NCBI GenBank assembly: GCA_947493955.1
Contig: CANLSQ010000002.1
Coordinates: 310,001 to 374,000, forward strand
Direction of reading: 5' to 3'
Length of the DNA: 64,000 nucleotides
DNA from: an uncultured Sphingomonadaceae bacterium
GTDB taxonomy: Bacteria > Pseudomonadota > Alphaproteobacteria > Sphingomonadales > Sphingomonadaceae
Shown in pieces: positions 38,579 through 47,517 of this stretch. The translations under genes and the position numbers were made by a program. Below the pieces are notes generated by a model. It did not search any database and had not been told where the DNA came from. It was given only the letters and a program-made list of their open reading frames with translations. Every line of letters starts with the position of its first letter. Position 1 is the stretch's first letter.

Positions 38579-39100
38579 ATGGTCACCTTTGTCTCGAAAA
38601 AACAGATATTGCTCTGGGTCTTACTGGGATTCGGTCTGATCGCAGCAACTTCCGCACAGGCAGCGTCCGGGTATCCGTCCGGCCATACCGCTCTGGAAGT
38701 CTGGGACGCCGATGGGCAGGCCAATGCACCGCAATGGGTGCAGGTGTGGCTGATGATCATGCTGGCCAGCTTTGCGCTTGGTCTGTTGTTTGTCTGGAAA
38801 CGCGTCGAAGCCCGCTGGGTTGTCGGCGGCTTCATTACCAGTCTGCTCGTCAGCGGTTTTGCCATACCTACACTTGGGCTTGTGCCATTGTCCGGACTGA
38901 TTGCCTTGATGCATCTGATTTTTTGGTCGCCGGCTTTGTATCTTCTGCTCAAAAACCGGCCATTTATGAAAGAGCGGTCCTTATATGGTTTTTGGACAGG
39001 CCTGATCACGGTCGTGATCCTGTTCTCGTTCATCTTCGATATCCGCGATGCCGCGATTTATCTCGACCATATGACGGGAATAGGGATGCTCTCGGCCTAG
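38579..39100 (+). CDS. unknown membrane protein with signal peptide
   Basis: A 173-residue protein starting at ATG 38579 with AGGAG 7 nt upstream. A signal-like first helix (LLWVLLGFGLIAATSAQA) is followed by a short polar part and about four further helices. No domain recognised. It lies 72 bp after the carotenoid oxygenase on the same strand, and the gap has no clear terminator, so co-transcription is likely. Confidence 0.65.
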   Translation: MVTFVSKKQILLWVLLGFGLIAATSAQAASGYPSGHTALEVWDADGQANAPQWVQVWLMIMLASFALGLLFVWKRVEARWVVGGFITSLLVSGFAIPTLGLVPLSGLIALMHLIFWSPALYLLLKNRPFMKERSLYGFWTGLITVVILFSFIFDIRDAAIYLDHMTGIGMLSA

Positions 39101-39170
39101 CAAAAACACCGATTGCTCACTGACCGCTAGTAACCGACACTCGATTCCAAACAGCGGTCAGGAGATGGAT

Positions 39171-39887
39171 ATGAGAACGGTAATTGTCACTGGCGCATCC
39201 AGCGGCATCGGCGAAGCTACTGCTCGCAAATTGGTGCAGTCCGGATATAATGTCATGCTCGCCGCCCGGCGAACAGACCGATTGCAAGCAATTGTCGAAG
39301 AGCTGGGAGAGCAGGCCGCCTTTCATACAACTGATGTCAGCAGCCGGGAAGATCAGGACGCTTTGGCTGCCGCCACGATCAAAAGGTTTGGACAGGTCGA
39401 TGCACTGATATGCAATGCTGGCATCATGCCGGTGTCGCTCATTCAAAAGGGCCATGTTGAAGACTGGGACCGGATGATCGACGTCAACCTGCGCGGCGTG
39501 CTTTATGGCATTAACGCCGTGCTACCAGCAATGGTCGAACGCAAGGACGGGCATATCATCATTATTTCATCCATTGCGGCACTAGAGACATTTCCGTCGA
39601 GCGCGGTTTATTCCGCAACCAAGTCCGGCGTGCGATCAATGAGCGACACGTTGCGCAAGGAAATGACTGCCCATGGGGTCCGTGTCACAACCATCTTCCC
39701 TGGTGGGGTGAAGACAGAGCTGGGCAGCAGCATCAAGGATGAATCCGTGCTGGAGATGATGGGCGGCGTGTTCAATTTCGAGTTTCTCGAACCGGAAAAC
39801 CTGGCCGACAGTGTCGCCTATGTGCTCGAACAGCCGCCTTCTGTCTGTATCGGAGAACTGATGATCCGCCCGACTGGTCAGGCCTGA
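39171..39887 (+). CDS. short-chain dehydrogenase/reductase
   Basis: A 238-residue SDR with the TGASSGIGEATA cofactor loop (residues 7-18), the CNAGIMPV segment, catalytic Ser in IIISSIAAL and YSATKSG (Tyr-x3-Lys). The acidic or basic residue after strand 2 (ARRTDR) favours NADP(H). I chose ATG 39171 because AGGAG sits 6 nt before it and directly abuts the upstream ATG at 39165. Substrate unknown. It is part of the carotenoid-oxygenase group by position only. Confidence 0.92.
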   Translation: MRTVIVTGASSGIGEATARKLVQSGYNVMLAARRTDRLQAIVEELGEQAAFHTTDVSSREDQDALAAATIKRFGQVDALICNAGIMPVSLIQKGHVEDWDRMIDVNLRGVLYGINAVLPAMVERKDGHIIIISSIAALETFPSSAVYSATKSGVRSMSDTLRKEMTAHGVRVTTIFPGGVKTELGSSIKDESVLEMMGGVFNFEFLEPENLADSVAYVLEQPPSVCIGELMIRPTGQA

Positions 39888-39897
39888 TCCGGGGCGT

Positions 39898-40758
39898 CTA
39901 AATCCCCTCCAGCCGGCAGTCGCGCTGCTCCAATATATGCCGCATTTCGCGATAGGCGCGCGGCGTATCGGTCAGCGGAATATAGGGATGGAGATGATGC
40001 ACGATGTGATATTGCATGCCCATCGACCCGATATTGCCCCATGTGCTTTTAAAAGCGCGGGTGTCGCGATAGCGGCCGGACTTGTCCGCTGGATGATGAG
40101 GTGCCCAGCTTAGGAAAAACTGGATATAGGTAAGGCCGATTTGCCGGGGCAACCACCACAGCAAGGCAGCCTCCAGTGCGTAACCAGACCAGGCCAGTGC
40201 GATCAATATTCCATAATGGGTGATCTGATACAGAGCGCCGTCAATCAACACATCCGGGCGGCCAATGTCTTGCAGAACATCCCCATATTTATTGAACCCG
40301 CCCTCTGCTCCAGGCTGACGGTTCTGGATGGACTTCCAGATGGCATGCCACGGTCCCCGCGCCTTGCTGCTAATATCAGGATCAAGCGCCGGGTCATTGG
40401 CATGCAGATGATGCTGGATATGGGTCAGCTTGGCCACACGATAGGGCAGCACCAGCGGAATGGTTGACACATGTCCAACCAGTTCGTTGAGCCAGCGCCA
40501 TTTGGTGCCCTTGCGTCCTATAATATCGTGCTGTGCCTCATGCGACGGCAGATAACAGAGCATCACGTTTAACGTGGCAATAATAAAACCCAGCCAAAGC
40601 GGCATGACACCGAAAAACACCAACGGCCAAAGCGATAGCCAGACGAGTAAATTACCCAATCCCCATGCCACCGCTTCCCACGGCAAGCGGTCGGCATATT
40701 TGCGGGCAATTGCCTGTTCCTGTTTGCGCAGGTCTTTTTCGGTCAGGGTCGCGCTCAT
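39898..40758 (-). CDS. membrane fatty acid desaturase / CrtR-like hydroxylase
   Basis: A 286-residue di-iron membrane enzyme starting at ATG 40758. The three His boxes are HEAQHD, HIQHHLH and HIVHHLHP, and there are about four membrane helices. The family includes acyl-lipid desaturases and beta-carotene hydroxylases. The short length and HxxHH boxes suit either. It is convergent with the SDR gene (10-bp gap) and overlaps the small upstream gene by 4 nt. It could act on acyl lipids or a carotenoid. The substrate is unknown. Confidence 0.88.
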   Translation of the reverse strand: MSATLTEKDLRKQEQAIARKYADRLPWEAVAWGLGNLLVWLSLWPLVFFGVMPLWLGFIIATLNVMLCYLPSHEAQHDIIGRKGTKWRWLNELVGHVSTIPLVLPYRVAKLTHIQHHLHANDPALDPDISSKARGPWHAIWKSIQNRQPGAEGGFNKYGDVLQDIGRPDVLIDGALYQITHYGILIALAWSGYALEAALLWWLPRQIGLTYIQFFLSWAPHHPADKSGRYRDTRAFKSTWGNIGSMGMQYHIVHHLHPYIPLTDTPRAYREMRHILEQRDCRLEGI

Positions 40759-40949
40759 ATCCAGCGGCCCTTGATTTGTGCAAAAGCACCCCATGCGCCG
40801 CCGATGATCAAGCCCAGTGTCAGCGGGGCAAGCCCTAGCGGCGCCTGCCAGCTGAGCATCTGCATGATCTGCGCGAGCAATGGACCCAGAAATCCGATGC
40901 CGAAAATCAGCGGCATGAAATGGAGGATGTTTTTCAAAACAAATTGCAC
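40755..40949 (-). CDS. small membrane protein (GTG start) coupled to desaturase
   Basis: A 64-residue protein. The start is GTG 40949, 7 nt after GAGGA, instead of a longer frame beginning at a TTG further upstream. It has two hydrophobic helices (HFMPLIFGIGFLGPLLAQIMQ and LTLGLIIGGAWGAFAQI). Its stop overlaps the desaturase ATG (ATGA), so translation is coupled. It may be a partner of the desaturase in the membrane. The family is not known to me. Confidence 0.6.
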   Translation of the reverse strand: MQFVLKNILHFMPLIFGIGFLGPLLAQIMQMLSWQAPLGLAPLTLGLIIGGAWGAFAQIKGRWI

Positions 40950-41043
40950 GATGCGTTCCTCTTCAGGAACAAGTATTACTGCAGCAACGCAAAACAATCA
41001 AATATTTACAATATTGTCAGTAGCGGGGCCAGACTGACTGGCT

Positions 41044-43455
41044 CTACCCCGCCTTTCTTCGCTGGGCTTTTCGTGGTGTTTTGCGACGCTCTGATTTGGT
41101 GCTTTTTTGCTCGCCAATCTCGCTGGCCTCCGCCCCTGCCGTTGATGCTGTTTCTACCCGGCCTTCCACATTTGCCGCCGGCATCGCCTTGCTGAACAAA
41201 TAGCCCTGTACCTGCACGCAGCCCTCCTCCTTCAGCTGGCTGAGCTGATCACTGCGTTCAACCCCTTCGGCGGTCGTCACCATACCGAGACTGGAAGCAA
41301 GGCCGGTCACCGCGCGAATAATCGCCCGACAGTCTTCGCGGCTGTCAACTTCCTCCACAAAACACCGGTCGATCTTGATCTTGTCAAACGGAAAGCTCCG
41401 CAGATAGTTGAGCGAACTGTAGCCGGTGCCGAAATCATCCAGCGCAATACGTACACCCAGAGAACGGATTTTATGGAGCAGCTCCACGTTGGACTGGTTG
41501 TCATTCATCAACACCGATTCCGTGATCTCAAGCTCCAGCCGGTGCGGTGCCACTCCGGTTGCCGCCAGGGCATTGATAATCGTCGGGATAAGATTCGGGC
41601 TGCGCATCTGGGCCGGGGACAGGTTGACGGCAACGCTGAGATGCTCTGGCCATTTTGCAACTTCGTACAAAGCTGACCGAACAACCCATTCGCCGAGTTG
41701 GACGATAAGACCGGTATCCTCAGCCACTGGGATGAATACATCCGGCATGATCAAACCTTTTTCGCTGTGGTGCCAGCGGAGCAAGGCTTCGTAACCGATG
41801 GTCTCGTTGCTATCGATATTCACCAGCGGTTGATAGTAAAGTTCCAGCTCGTTGCGTTTCAGCGCGGCCCGCAAATCCATTTCGATATTGCGCCGGTCCT
41901 GCACTGCTTCGTGCATCGATCTTTCAAACAGGGAAGCGCAGCCGCGGCCATTTTCCTTTGCATTATATAGCGCAATGTCAGCATGCTTTATCAATTCCTC
42001 GCCGTCATTGCCGCAATCCGGCGCCACCGCAATCCCGATACTGACACCCGTGGCAACCGGCTGTCCTTCCACCATCACTGGTTCCGAGATTTTATCGATA
42101 ATATTTGCCGCAACCTGCATGACATCCTCATATGAGCCGACATTGCGCAAAGAGATCGCAAACTCGTCACCGCCGAGACGCGCGACAACATCTTCAATAC
42201 CGATGTTGTTTTCCAAGCGGTTGGCCACCGCCTTCAGAACAAGATCTCCGGCGCCATGTCCCAATGTGTCATTGATTGTTTTGAAATGATCGAGATCGAG
42301 ATACAGGACAGCCAGTTTCTGGTCATTCTTCATCCGCCCGATTGAGCGTTGCAAAGATTGATTAAACAGAGCTCGGTTCGGCAGATCGGTCAAGCTGTCA
42401 AAATGGGCGAGATGGGCAACACGGGCTTCTGCCTTCTTGGCGCTGGTAATATCAGCTGCGACGCCGCGTATATGGCGGCTTTCCCCGTCCGCGGTCTTAA
42501 TGCGCCGACCGGATAGTCGCCACCAGCATTCTTCTCCGCCAAGCTTGATCGGTACATGGATATCACGGAAGGCTTTTCCAGACGCCAAAGACTGGGCAAG
42601 CTGGTTGCGCTCCATGGAGTCTTCGAACAGATCAACAAGCGGTAGATCACGCAATTCGCTTATTTCCATGTCCACTGCCGTAGCAAAGCGAGCCGATGGG
42701 TTGACGATCAAATGATCACCATTCACTTCCCACAGCCAGTCAGAACTCTGTTCGGCATAATCGTGGAGCAAAAGCCGGACAGTTTCCGCTGCGTCCTTTT
42801 GCTTCGCCGCATGCAAATGGCGCTGCACAAAATTGAAGAAAAACATCCGGTAGATATAGTCGATGCAGAGCGCAAAAAAGATCAACAGTATTGCTGTACT
42901 TATACCGCCATATCCCTTTGCCGCGATAAATGCGCCTGCATAACATATCGTGGTAATGGACAGGTTATAGGTTTGCGCTCGCGGAACACTGCCAAAAACA
43001 AATCCGCCAACAACCAGGGCGCCCATGGCAAGTATTGCAATGTCGAGACTGTAGGGGATCTGCCCAAAAGCAAACGGGATCGCCAGCACACACGAAAACG
43101 CGATACTACTGATGATACTTTCGGTATGGATGTTTTTGATCGCTACCTTGTAGTCCGCGGTGTCTGGGTCCAATGCCGCCTGCCGAAGAAAATTACGAAC
43201 ACTCACAAAAGCGGAGATGGCGACATAGAAACAGGCTGTCGCAATGAAGCCTACCTCCGCATAGGAGAATAGCAGAACCATGGCATAGACAGTCAGGGGC
43301 AACGCTATCAGCGCCCCGATACGCGATATCTGTCCGAAAGATTTCAGCTGCTCACGAGCGACGAGTTCTGTCGTTTCATGATCGGCATTGATCTTGAAAT
43401 TCCAGACCTTCTTCTGCATCTCCAGCAAACGCTGTAATGTAATCGTCTCTCCCAT
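41044..43455 (-). CDS. diguanylate cyclase/phosphodiesterase with membrane sensor and PAS domain
   Basis: An 803-residue signalling protein with about six N-terminal membrane helices (residues 45-215), a PAS-like domain near 240-340, GGDEF at about 370-480 (ARLGGDEFAISL, intact) and EAL at about 500-760 (GYEALLRWHH, with DDFGTGYSSLNYL, also intact). Both active sites look complete, so it may make and degrade c-di-GMP, or use one domain for GTP sensing. The signal is unknown. It controls the motile-to-biofilm switch in this class of proteins. Confidence 0.92.
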   Translation of the reverse strand: MGETITLQRLLEMQKKVWNFKINADHETTELVAREQLKSFGQISRIGALIALPLTVYAMVLLFSYAEVGFIATACFYVAISAFVSVRNFLRQAALDPDTADYKVAIKNIHTESIISSIAFSCVLAIPFAFGQIPYSLDIAILAMGALVVGGFVFGSVPRAQTYNLSITTICYAGAFIAAKGYGGISTAILLIFFALCIDYIYRMFFFNFVQRHLHAAKQKDAAETVRLLLHDYAEQSSDWLWEVNGDHLIVNPSARFATAVDMEISELRDLPLVDLFEDSMERNQLAQSLASGKAFRDIHVPIKLGGEECWWRLSGRRIKTADGESRHIRGVAADITSAKKAEARVAHLAHFDSLTDLPNRALFNQSLQRSIGRMKNDQKLAVLYLDLDHFKTINDTLGHGAGDLVLKAVANRLENNIGIEDVVARLGGDEFAISLRNVGSYEDVMQVAANIIDKISEPVMVEGQPVATGVSIGIAVAPDCGNDGEELIKHADIALYNAKENGRGCASLFERSMHEAVQDRRNIEMDLRAALKRNELELYYQPLVNIDSNETIGYEALLRWHHSEKGLIMPDVFIPVAEDTGLIVQLGEWVVRSALYEVAKWPEHLSVAVNLSPAQMRSPNLIPTIINALAATGVAPHRLELEITESVLMNDNQSNVELLHKIRSLGVRIALDDFGTGYSSLNYLRSFPFDKIKIDRCFVEEVDSREDCRAIIRAVTGLASSLGMVTTAEGVERSDQLSQLKEEGCVQVQGYLFSKAMPAANVEGRVETASTAGAEASEIGEQKSTKSERRKTPRKAQRRKAG

Positions 43456-43786
43456 ATGCGCGCCCTGATTTACTCAATGTTACAAATTTTGACAGGACAT
43501 TAGATTAGGAGAGTTTGCATAAAGTTAATGAAGAATAATATCTATAGATCTGTGTGACTTACGCTTGATCTCAGGAATGGAAATCTTGCTATAAACATTG
43601 GTGATCAGGCAATGGTTTCCGCCCCGCACGTCTCGTTCCTCCGCCGCCAAGCCGTTAAGGTCTCTCAACCCAACTGACCCAATAGGAGACTGAGGCTCGG
43701 GCTTGCTTCCCTAAATGCAGAACCAATTCTATAGCTTTGATGGATAGTTCGCGATCGGGCGTGAAGCGGCAACGGGGGCCGTATTT
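43456..43786. other. intergenic, no gene seen
   Basis: A 331-bp gap between the GGDEF-EAL gene (minus) and the PagL-like gene (plus), so it holds two divergent promoters. I see no tRNA-like fold, repeat or convincing small gene. The 62-codon minus-strand frame across 43655-43843 overlaps the PagL start and looks random. Confidence 0.5.
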
Positions 43787-44326
43787 ATGAAACATTTTTA
43801 CATATCGGTTTTGACCACCTTTGCTTGGTTCGCAGCCACACAACCCGCTGCAGCGCAGGAGATATTTATCGGGCTAGCCGCCCATGAAGTTGATACCCCC
43901 CTATCCTTTGAAATCGGAGAAGAAGGTGTAAATTTCCAAGCCGGTTATCGCGGCAAGCGCATAGAAGCCTTGTCCGTCATCGGTGCGCCTTCGCCTTATG
44001 TTTTTGCATCGATCAACAGCGCCGGTGACACCAGTTTCGTAGCGGCGGGTTTGAGCTGGAAAATCGGCAAAAAAATATACCTGCGCCCCGCCATTGGCAT
44101 TGCCATTCATGATGGCCCATCCTTGCGCTTTGCAGCGGATGGCTCGCAAACCCAATTGGGGTCGCGTATATTGTTCGAGCCAGAACTGGCAGCTGGCGTG
44201 CAATTGTCGGAGCGTGTCGATCTGGAAGCAAGCTGGGTTCATGTCAGCCATGCGCAGCTGTTCAACCGCAATCAAAACCCCGGCCTAGATATCGTCGGCC
44301 TGCGGTTGGTGATCAAACTGCCTTGA
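43787..44326 (+). CDS. acyloxyacyl hydrolase / PagL-like lipid A 3-O-deacylase
   Basis: A 179-residue outer-membrane beta-barrel with a signal peptide (VLTTFAWFAATQPAAAQ). The C-terminal WVHVSHAQLFNRNQNPGLD holds the His-x-Ser pair and the NPGxD turn typical of PagL. PagL removes a 3-linked acyl chain from lipid A and so modifies outer-membrane properties. Alternating hydrophobic strands fit an eight-stranded barrel. The LPS substrate of sphingomonads is mostly replaced by glycosphingolipids, so the natural substrate may differ. Confidence 0.8.
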   Translation: MKHFYISVLTTFAWFAATQPAAAQEIFIGLAAHEVDTPLSFEIGEEGVNFQAGYRGKRIEALSVIGAPSPYVFASINSAGDTSFVAAGLSWKIGKKIYLRPAIGIAIHDGPSLRFAADGSQTQLGSRILFEPELAAGVQLSERVDLEASWVHVSHAQLFNRNQNPGLDIVGLRLVIKLP

Positions 44327-44335
44327 CATTCCAGA

Positions 44336-44359
44336 ATATATGTAACAACTTACATATAT
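44336..44359. promoter_or_regulatory. 24-bp perfect palindrome across MarR start codon
   Basis: ATATATGTAA (44336-44345), CAAC, TTACATATAT (44350-44359) is a perfect inverted repeat with 10-bp arms that ends over the first two bases of the MarR-family start codon at 44358. TTGACA lies at 44323-44328. The size and AT-rich symmetry fit a MarR operator, so self-repression is likely. Confidence 0.65.
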
Positions 44360-44855
44360 GGAAAATGACTATCTCCGCGACGCAGGAATAAAGACACTTG
44401 GCACACGCATCAGACGCCTGTTTGAACGGCTGAACAGTAATGTGACCGAAGTTTACCGCCGCGAGCTGGACTTTGAACAACGCTGGTTTGCACTCGGTAT
44501 GCTGCTCAACGAGCACGGCCCGATGAACAGCCGTGATGCGACAAGAAAGCTTGGCCAAAGCCATGTGGCAATGGTTCAGGTTGTACGCGCCATGGAAAAA
44601 GCAGGTCTGTTGGAGCGCAAGACAGACACAAACGATGCGCGCAGCAAGATACTGCACCTGACTCCCACCGGTGCCGAAAAGCTGAAGCAGGTGTCGGCAA
44701 TATCTCGCGTAGTGGATCAGGCCGCCGAAGCATTATTGATGGAAGCGGCACCCGATTTTCTCAAGCAACTAGACGCGCTGGATGACGCGCTCGACCGGCT
44801 GAGCTTTGCTGAGCGTATTGAAACAGCATTCACCGATGGAGACAAAGACCCATGA
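44358..44855 (+). CDS. MarR-family transcriptional regulator
   Basis: A 165-residue winged-helix protein: helix-turn-helix at about 55-90 (MNSRDATRKLGQSHVAMVQVVRAMEKAGLLERKTDTND, wing with DARSK). N- and C-terminal helices serve dimerisation. It is preceded by the palindrome at 44336-44359. Its stop codon overlaps the S41 peptidase start (ATGA), so the pair is one operon under this regulator. Confidence 0.85.
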   Translation: MENDYLRDAGIKTLGTRIRRLFERLNSNVTEVYRRELDFEQRWFALGMLLNEHGPMNSRDATRKLGQSHVAMVQVVRAMEKAGLLERKTDTNDARSKILHLTPTGAEKLKQVSAISRVVDQAAEALLMEAAPDFLKQLDALDDALDRLSFAERIETAFTDGDKDP

Positions 44856-45820
44856 TATCAGCATTCCTATTGTCACTGCAGCCAATACCAGTAGATTGCA
44901 CCGAAGAACGGGCCGCAGTCGCCGAAATGGCAGAAGCGATCGACAGCAAATATGTTCTTGCCGATGTTGCAACCCGCTCGGCCGCCGCAGTCAGGAAAAA
45001 ACTGCACGAAGGCGCTTTCTATCAACATTGTACCGATAGCGAGGCCTTTGCAAAGCACATGACCAAACAATTGCGCGCTATCCTAAACGACGGCCATGTC
45101 TTCGTTGAATATGCTCCGAATTCCTCTCAGGCCGGAGAAGATGACTGGCTGGAAGAATGGAGAGATGGTGCACCGGCCAGAGGATTTGGTGTCAAACAGG
45201 TAGAGCGGTTAAAAGGTAATATTTCCTATCTTCACCTGACTGATTTCTATGAGTTTTCAACGGCCGAAAAAGCAATGACGGCTGCCTTTGAACTGGTGAG
45301 CAGCAGCGATGGCCTGATACTCGATCTGCGCAACAATCCCGGCGGATCTCCGGAAACCGAATGGCCCGTACAATGGACCTTTATGGCACCGGGTTCGACA
45401 ATCCCGCTGCACCGCGAAACCCGCCATGGTAAAAAGCCGGATACGAAAGAACCGGCTCTGCAATGGCCACGATACGGAGCCGAACGGCCGCTCGCCATCA
45501 TTGTCGATAAAAGCACATTTTCCGCACCAGAGGCCGTTGCCTATTCGCTGCAGGCACAGGGACGGGCGTTTGTCTTTGGCTCTCCAAGCGGCGGCGGCGC
45601 GCATATGCTGGGCGATGCTGTGCCCCTAACCGGTGGCTGGCATATCGTGATTCCGGAAACCAGGCCCTATAGTCCCCATACTGGTGGAAATTGGGAGGGG
45701 ACCGGAGTGACTCCCGATATCGAAACAACAAAGGAAGATGCTGTCGATACCGCACAAAAATGGATTGCAAGGAAGCTGAAATCAAAAAGGGCGGCTTCCA
45801 AAACGGAAACCGCCCCTTGA
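44852..45820 (+). CDS. S41-family peptidase, MarR-linked
   Basis: A 322-residue protein of the C-terminal processing peptidase family. Landmarks are the DGLILDLRNNPGGSP core strand and the DKSTFSAPEAVAYSL segment with the probable nucleophile Ser. The N-terminus is hydrophobic (MISAFLLSLQPIPV) and probably a signal or anchor, although short. No PDZ domain is evident, so it resembles the IRBP-like, PDZ-free branch. It is translationally coupled to the MarR gene. Its last 12 codons overlap the rplL terminator. Confidence 0.8.
   Translation: MISAFLLSLQPIPVDCTEERAAVAEMAEAIDSKYVLADVATRSAAAVRKKLHEGAFYQHCTDSEAFAKHMTKQLRAILNDGHVFVEYAPNSSQAGEDDWLEEWRDGAPARGFGVKQVERLKGNISYLHLTDFYEFSTAEKAMTAAFELVSSSDGLILDLRNNPGGSPETEWPVQWTFMAPGSTIPLHRETRHGKKPDTKEPALQWPRYGAERPLAIIVDKSTFSAPEAVAYSLQAQGRAFVFGSPSGGGAHMLGDAVPLTGGWHIVIPETRPYSPHTGGNWEGTGVTPDIETTKEDAVDTAQKWIARKLKSKRAASKTETAP
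45784..45815 (-). terminator. rplJL terminator inside the 3' end of the S41 gene
   Basis: On the minus strand GGGCGGTTTCC (45815-45805), 5-nt loop, GGAAGCCGCCC (45799-45789), one mismatch, is followed by five T (45788-45784). It lies 45 bp after the rplL stop on that strand, and also encodes the end of the convergent S41 peptidase. A rho-independent terminator here would separate rplJL from any downstream minus-strand gene. Confidence 0.75.
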
Positions 45821-45859
45821 TCTTGTCAATAAGCCGTTCGGCTTATTTCGGTGAACCTA

Positions 45860-46234
45860 TTACTTGAGTTCAACCGTACCGCCAGCTGCTTCGATCTTGG
45901 ATTTGATCTCTTCAGCTTCTGCTTTGTTAACGCCTTCCTTAATTGGCTTAGGCGCGCCTTCAACCAAGGCTTTCGCGTCGGTCAGGCCAAGAGCAGTGAT
46001 CGCACGAACTTCTTTAATCACCTGGATTTTCTTGCCGCCGTCACCGGTCAGAACGACGTCAAATTCGTCTTTCTCTTCAGCAGCCGCTTCGCCGCCACCA
46101 GCAGCTGGGCCGGCAACTGCAACAGCAGCTGCAGCAGATACGCCCCACTCTTCTTCCAGAGCCTTGGACAGTTCAGCCGCTTCCATAACGGTCAGTTTCG
46201 ATAGTTCTTCAACCAATTTAGCAATATCAGCCAT
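45860..46234 (-). CDS. rplL: 50S ribosomal protein L7/L12
   Basis: A 124-residue protein, starting at [11 protein letters not shown]. It has the N-terminal dimerisation helix, an Ala/Gly-rich hinge ([21 protein letters not shown]) and the C-terminal domain [20 protein letters not shown], which recruits translation factors to the ribosome. L7/L12 forms the stalk on L10. It is transcribed with rplJ. Confidence 0.97.
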   Translation of the reverse strand: MADIAKLVEELSKLTVMEAAELSKALEEEWGVSAAAAVAVAGPAAGGGEAAAEEKDEFDVVLTGDGGKKIQVIKEVRAITALGLTDAKALVEGAPKPIKEGVNKAEAEEIKSKIEAAGGTVELK

Positions 46235-46277
46235 TTTCAATACACTCCAAATTTCTAATCAATTATTTCGGTAAAAA

Positions 46278-46790
46278 TTATTCACCCGAAGCGGCATAAG
46301 CGCCGACTACGCGTGCAAGGGCTCCAGCTGGCTCTTTGACAACCCGTGCGATTTTCGTTTGTGGTGCAACAAGCAGACCAACAATCGTACCGCGAAGTTC
46401 ATCAAGAGAAGGCATGGAAGCCAGAGATTTAACGCCTGCTTCGTCCAGAAGGGTGTCACCCATTGCGCCGCCAACGATTTCAAGTTTGTCGTTGGATTTT
46501 GCAAATTCGACTGCGATTTTCGCAGCCGCCACCGGATCATCCGATGTAGCAAGAGCGACCGGGCCAGACAGCAAATCTGCTATCGGGGCATAGTCGGTTC
46601 CTTCCAGAGCGCGTTTGGCAAGGCGGTTTTTTGAGACTTTGAAGCCTGCACCAGCTTCACGCATCTTTCCGCGGAGATCCGTGGACTCGGCCACGGTCAG
46701 ACCCAGATTGCGTGTCACCACAACAACCCCGGCTTCCTTGAAAGTCGCGTTCAGCGCAGCAACGGCTTCGGTCTTTTGACCACGATCCAT
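46278..46790 (-). CDS. rplJ: 50S ribosomal protein L10
   Basis: A 170-residue protein starting at MDRGQKTEAVAALNA, with AAGGAG 6 nt upstream. A longer frame from 46829 lacks support. It anchors the L7/L12 dimers on 23S rRNA. rplK and rplA, its usual upstream neighbours, are not within the next several kilobases. Confidence 0.97.
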   Translation of the reverse strand: MDRGQKTEAVAALNATFKEAGVVVVTRNLGLTVAESTDLRGKMREAGAGFKVSKNRLAKRALEGTDYAPIADLLSGPVALATSDDPVAAAKIAVEFAKSNDKLEIVGGAMGDTLLDEAGVKSLASMPSLDELRGTIVGLLVAPQTKIARVVKEPAGALARVVGAYAASGE

Positions 46791-46979
46791 ATTTTGCTCC
46801 TTCACGTGGATTGCGTTTTTGAAGCACAATCCGCTTTCTTAAATACCATCATTCCAGCACGGGGCCGGTATGACGAGCGAAAGGAATGATCGGAACCATT
46901 CCTATATTATCCGAAGGGGGGTTTTGGTTGCTTGATCGCGCTAGAAAACGCTGATTGCAAACCCGTGAGTGTCCTCACG
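46791..46979 (-). promoter_or_regulatory. rplJ leader region
   Basis: The sequence before rplJ holds three small inverted repeats: GGATTG/CAATCC (46808-46832) just before the ribosome site, GGAATG/CATTCC (46883-46902), and CGTGAG/CTCACG (46964-46979). rplJ leaders in many bacteria bind the L10-L7/L12 complex for autoregulation, so this is a candidate. A -10-like GATAAT is present near 46905-46910, but its -35 is weak. Confidence 0.4.
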
Positions 46980-47517
46980 AAAAAACTGATCCCCGTCTAG
47001 GCTGGAAATTAAGAGAGGCAAATTCCCCTCACCGGCTGTCTCGGACGGAAATTGTGATTCTTTGCAGAACCGCAATTTGTGGACAGCGCTCTAGCGTGAT
47101 GGGCGAATATGTCAACAAAGAAGCAAAAGAAATGGTGCGGGACAAAGTCTTTCGAGAACGGGTCTCAGGTGTGATTTCCCCTGTTCTATGGGAACTTACA
47201 GGGAAATTTCGGTATTTTCAACGGATTCCACCATTCTCGGCTAACCGAACGCCAGTATTTCTGCGCGATACAGGTAATAATCCCCAAACTAAAGAACAGG
47301 GAAAAGCTAGTCACCCTCACCTCTTGGCGGAGATCACTGGACTGATGGAACTGTAGCTATGTTAGTCGAAAGGCGACTTCTCACTCTCTTTCAGCAATGA
47401 CTGCTTTATCCCGAAAACGGACATTCGACGTCATTGATAAACCAGTCAGGCAATTCGATGCTCCCTCACATTCGCCGCAATTGATTTTTGGCCATCAAGT
47501 GCACTTTTCCGTCCTTG
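46980..47517. other. non-coding gap, no gene convincing
   Basis: About 540 bp between the rplJ leader and the TonB-receptor promoter. Frames of 134 and 63 codons exist on the plus strand, but they lack recognisable domains and look like translated intergenic DNA. Nothing mobile or repetitive could be identified by eye. Confidence 0.4.

Noticed and set aside
43655-43843. 62-codon minus-strand frame in the gap before the PagL-like gene
   Set aside because: Overlaps the PagL start and looks random.
46955-47356. 134-codon frame before the TonB receptor, considered as a mobile-element remnant
   Set aside because: No transposase or integrase motif is visible and there are no terminal repeats.
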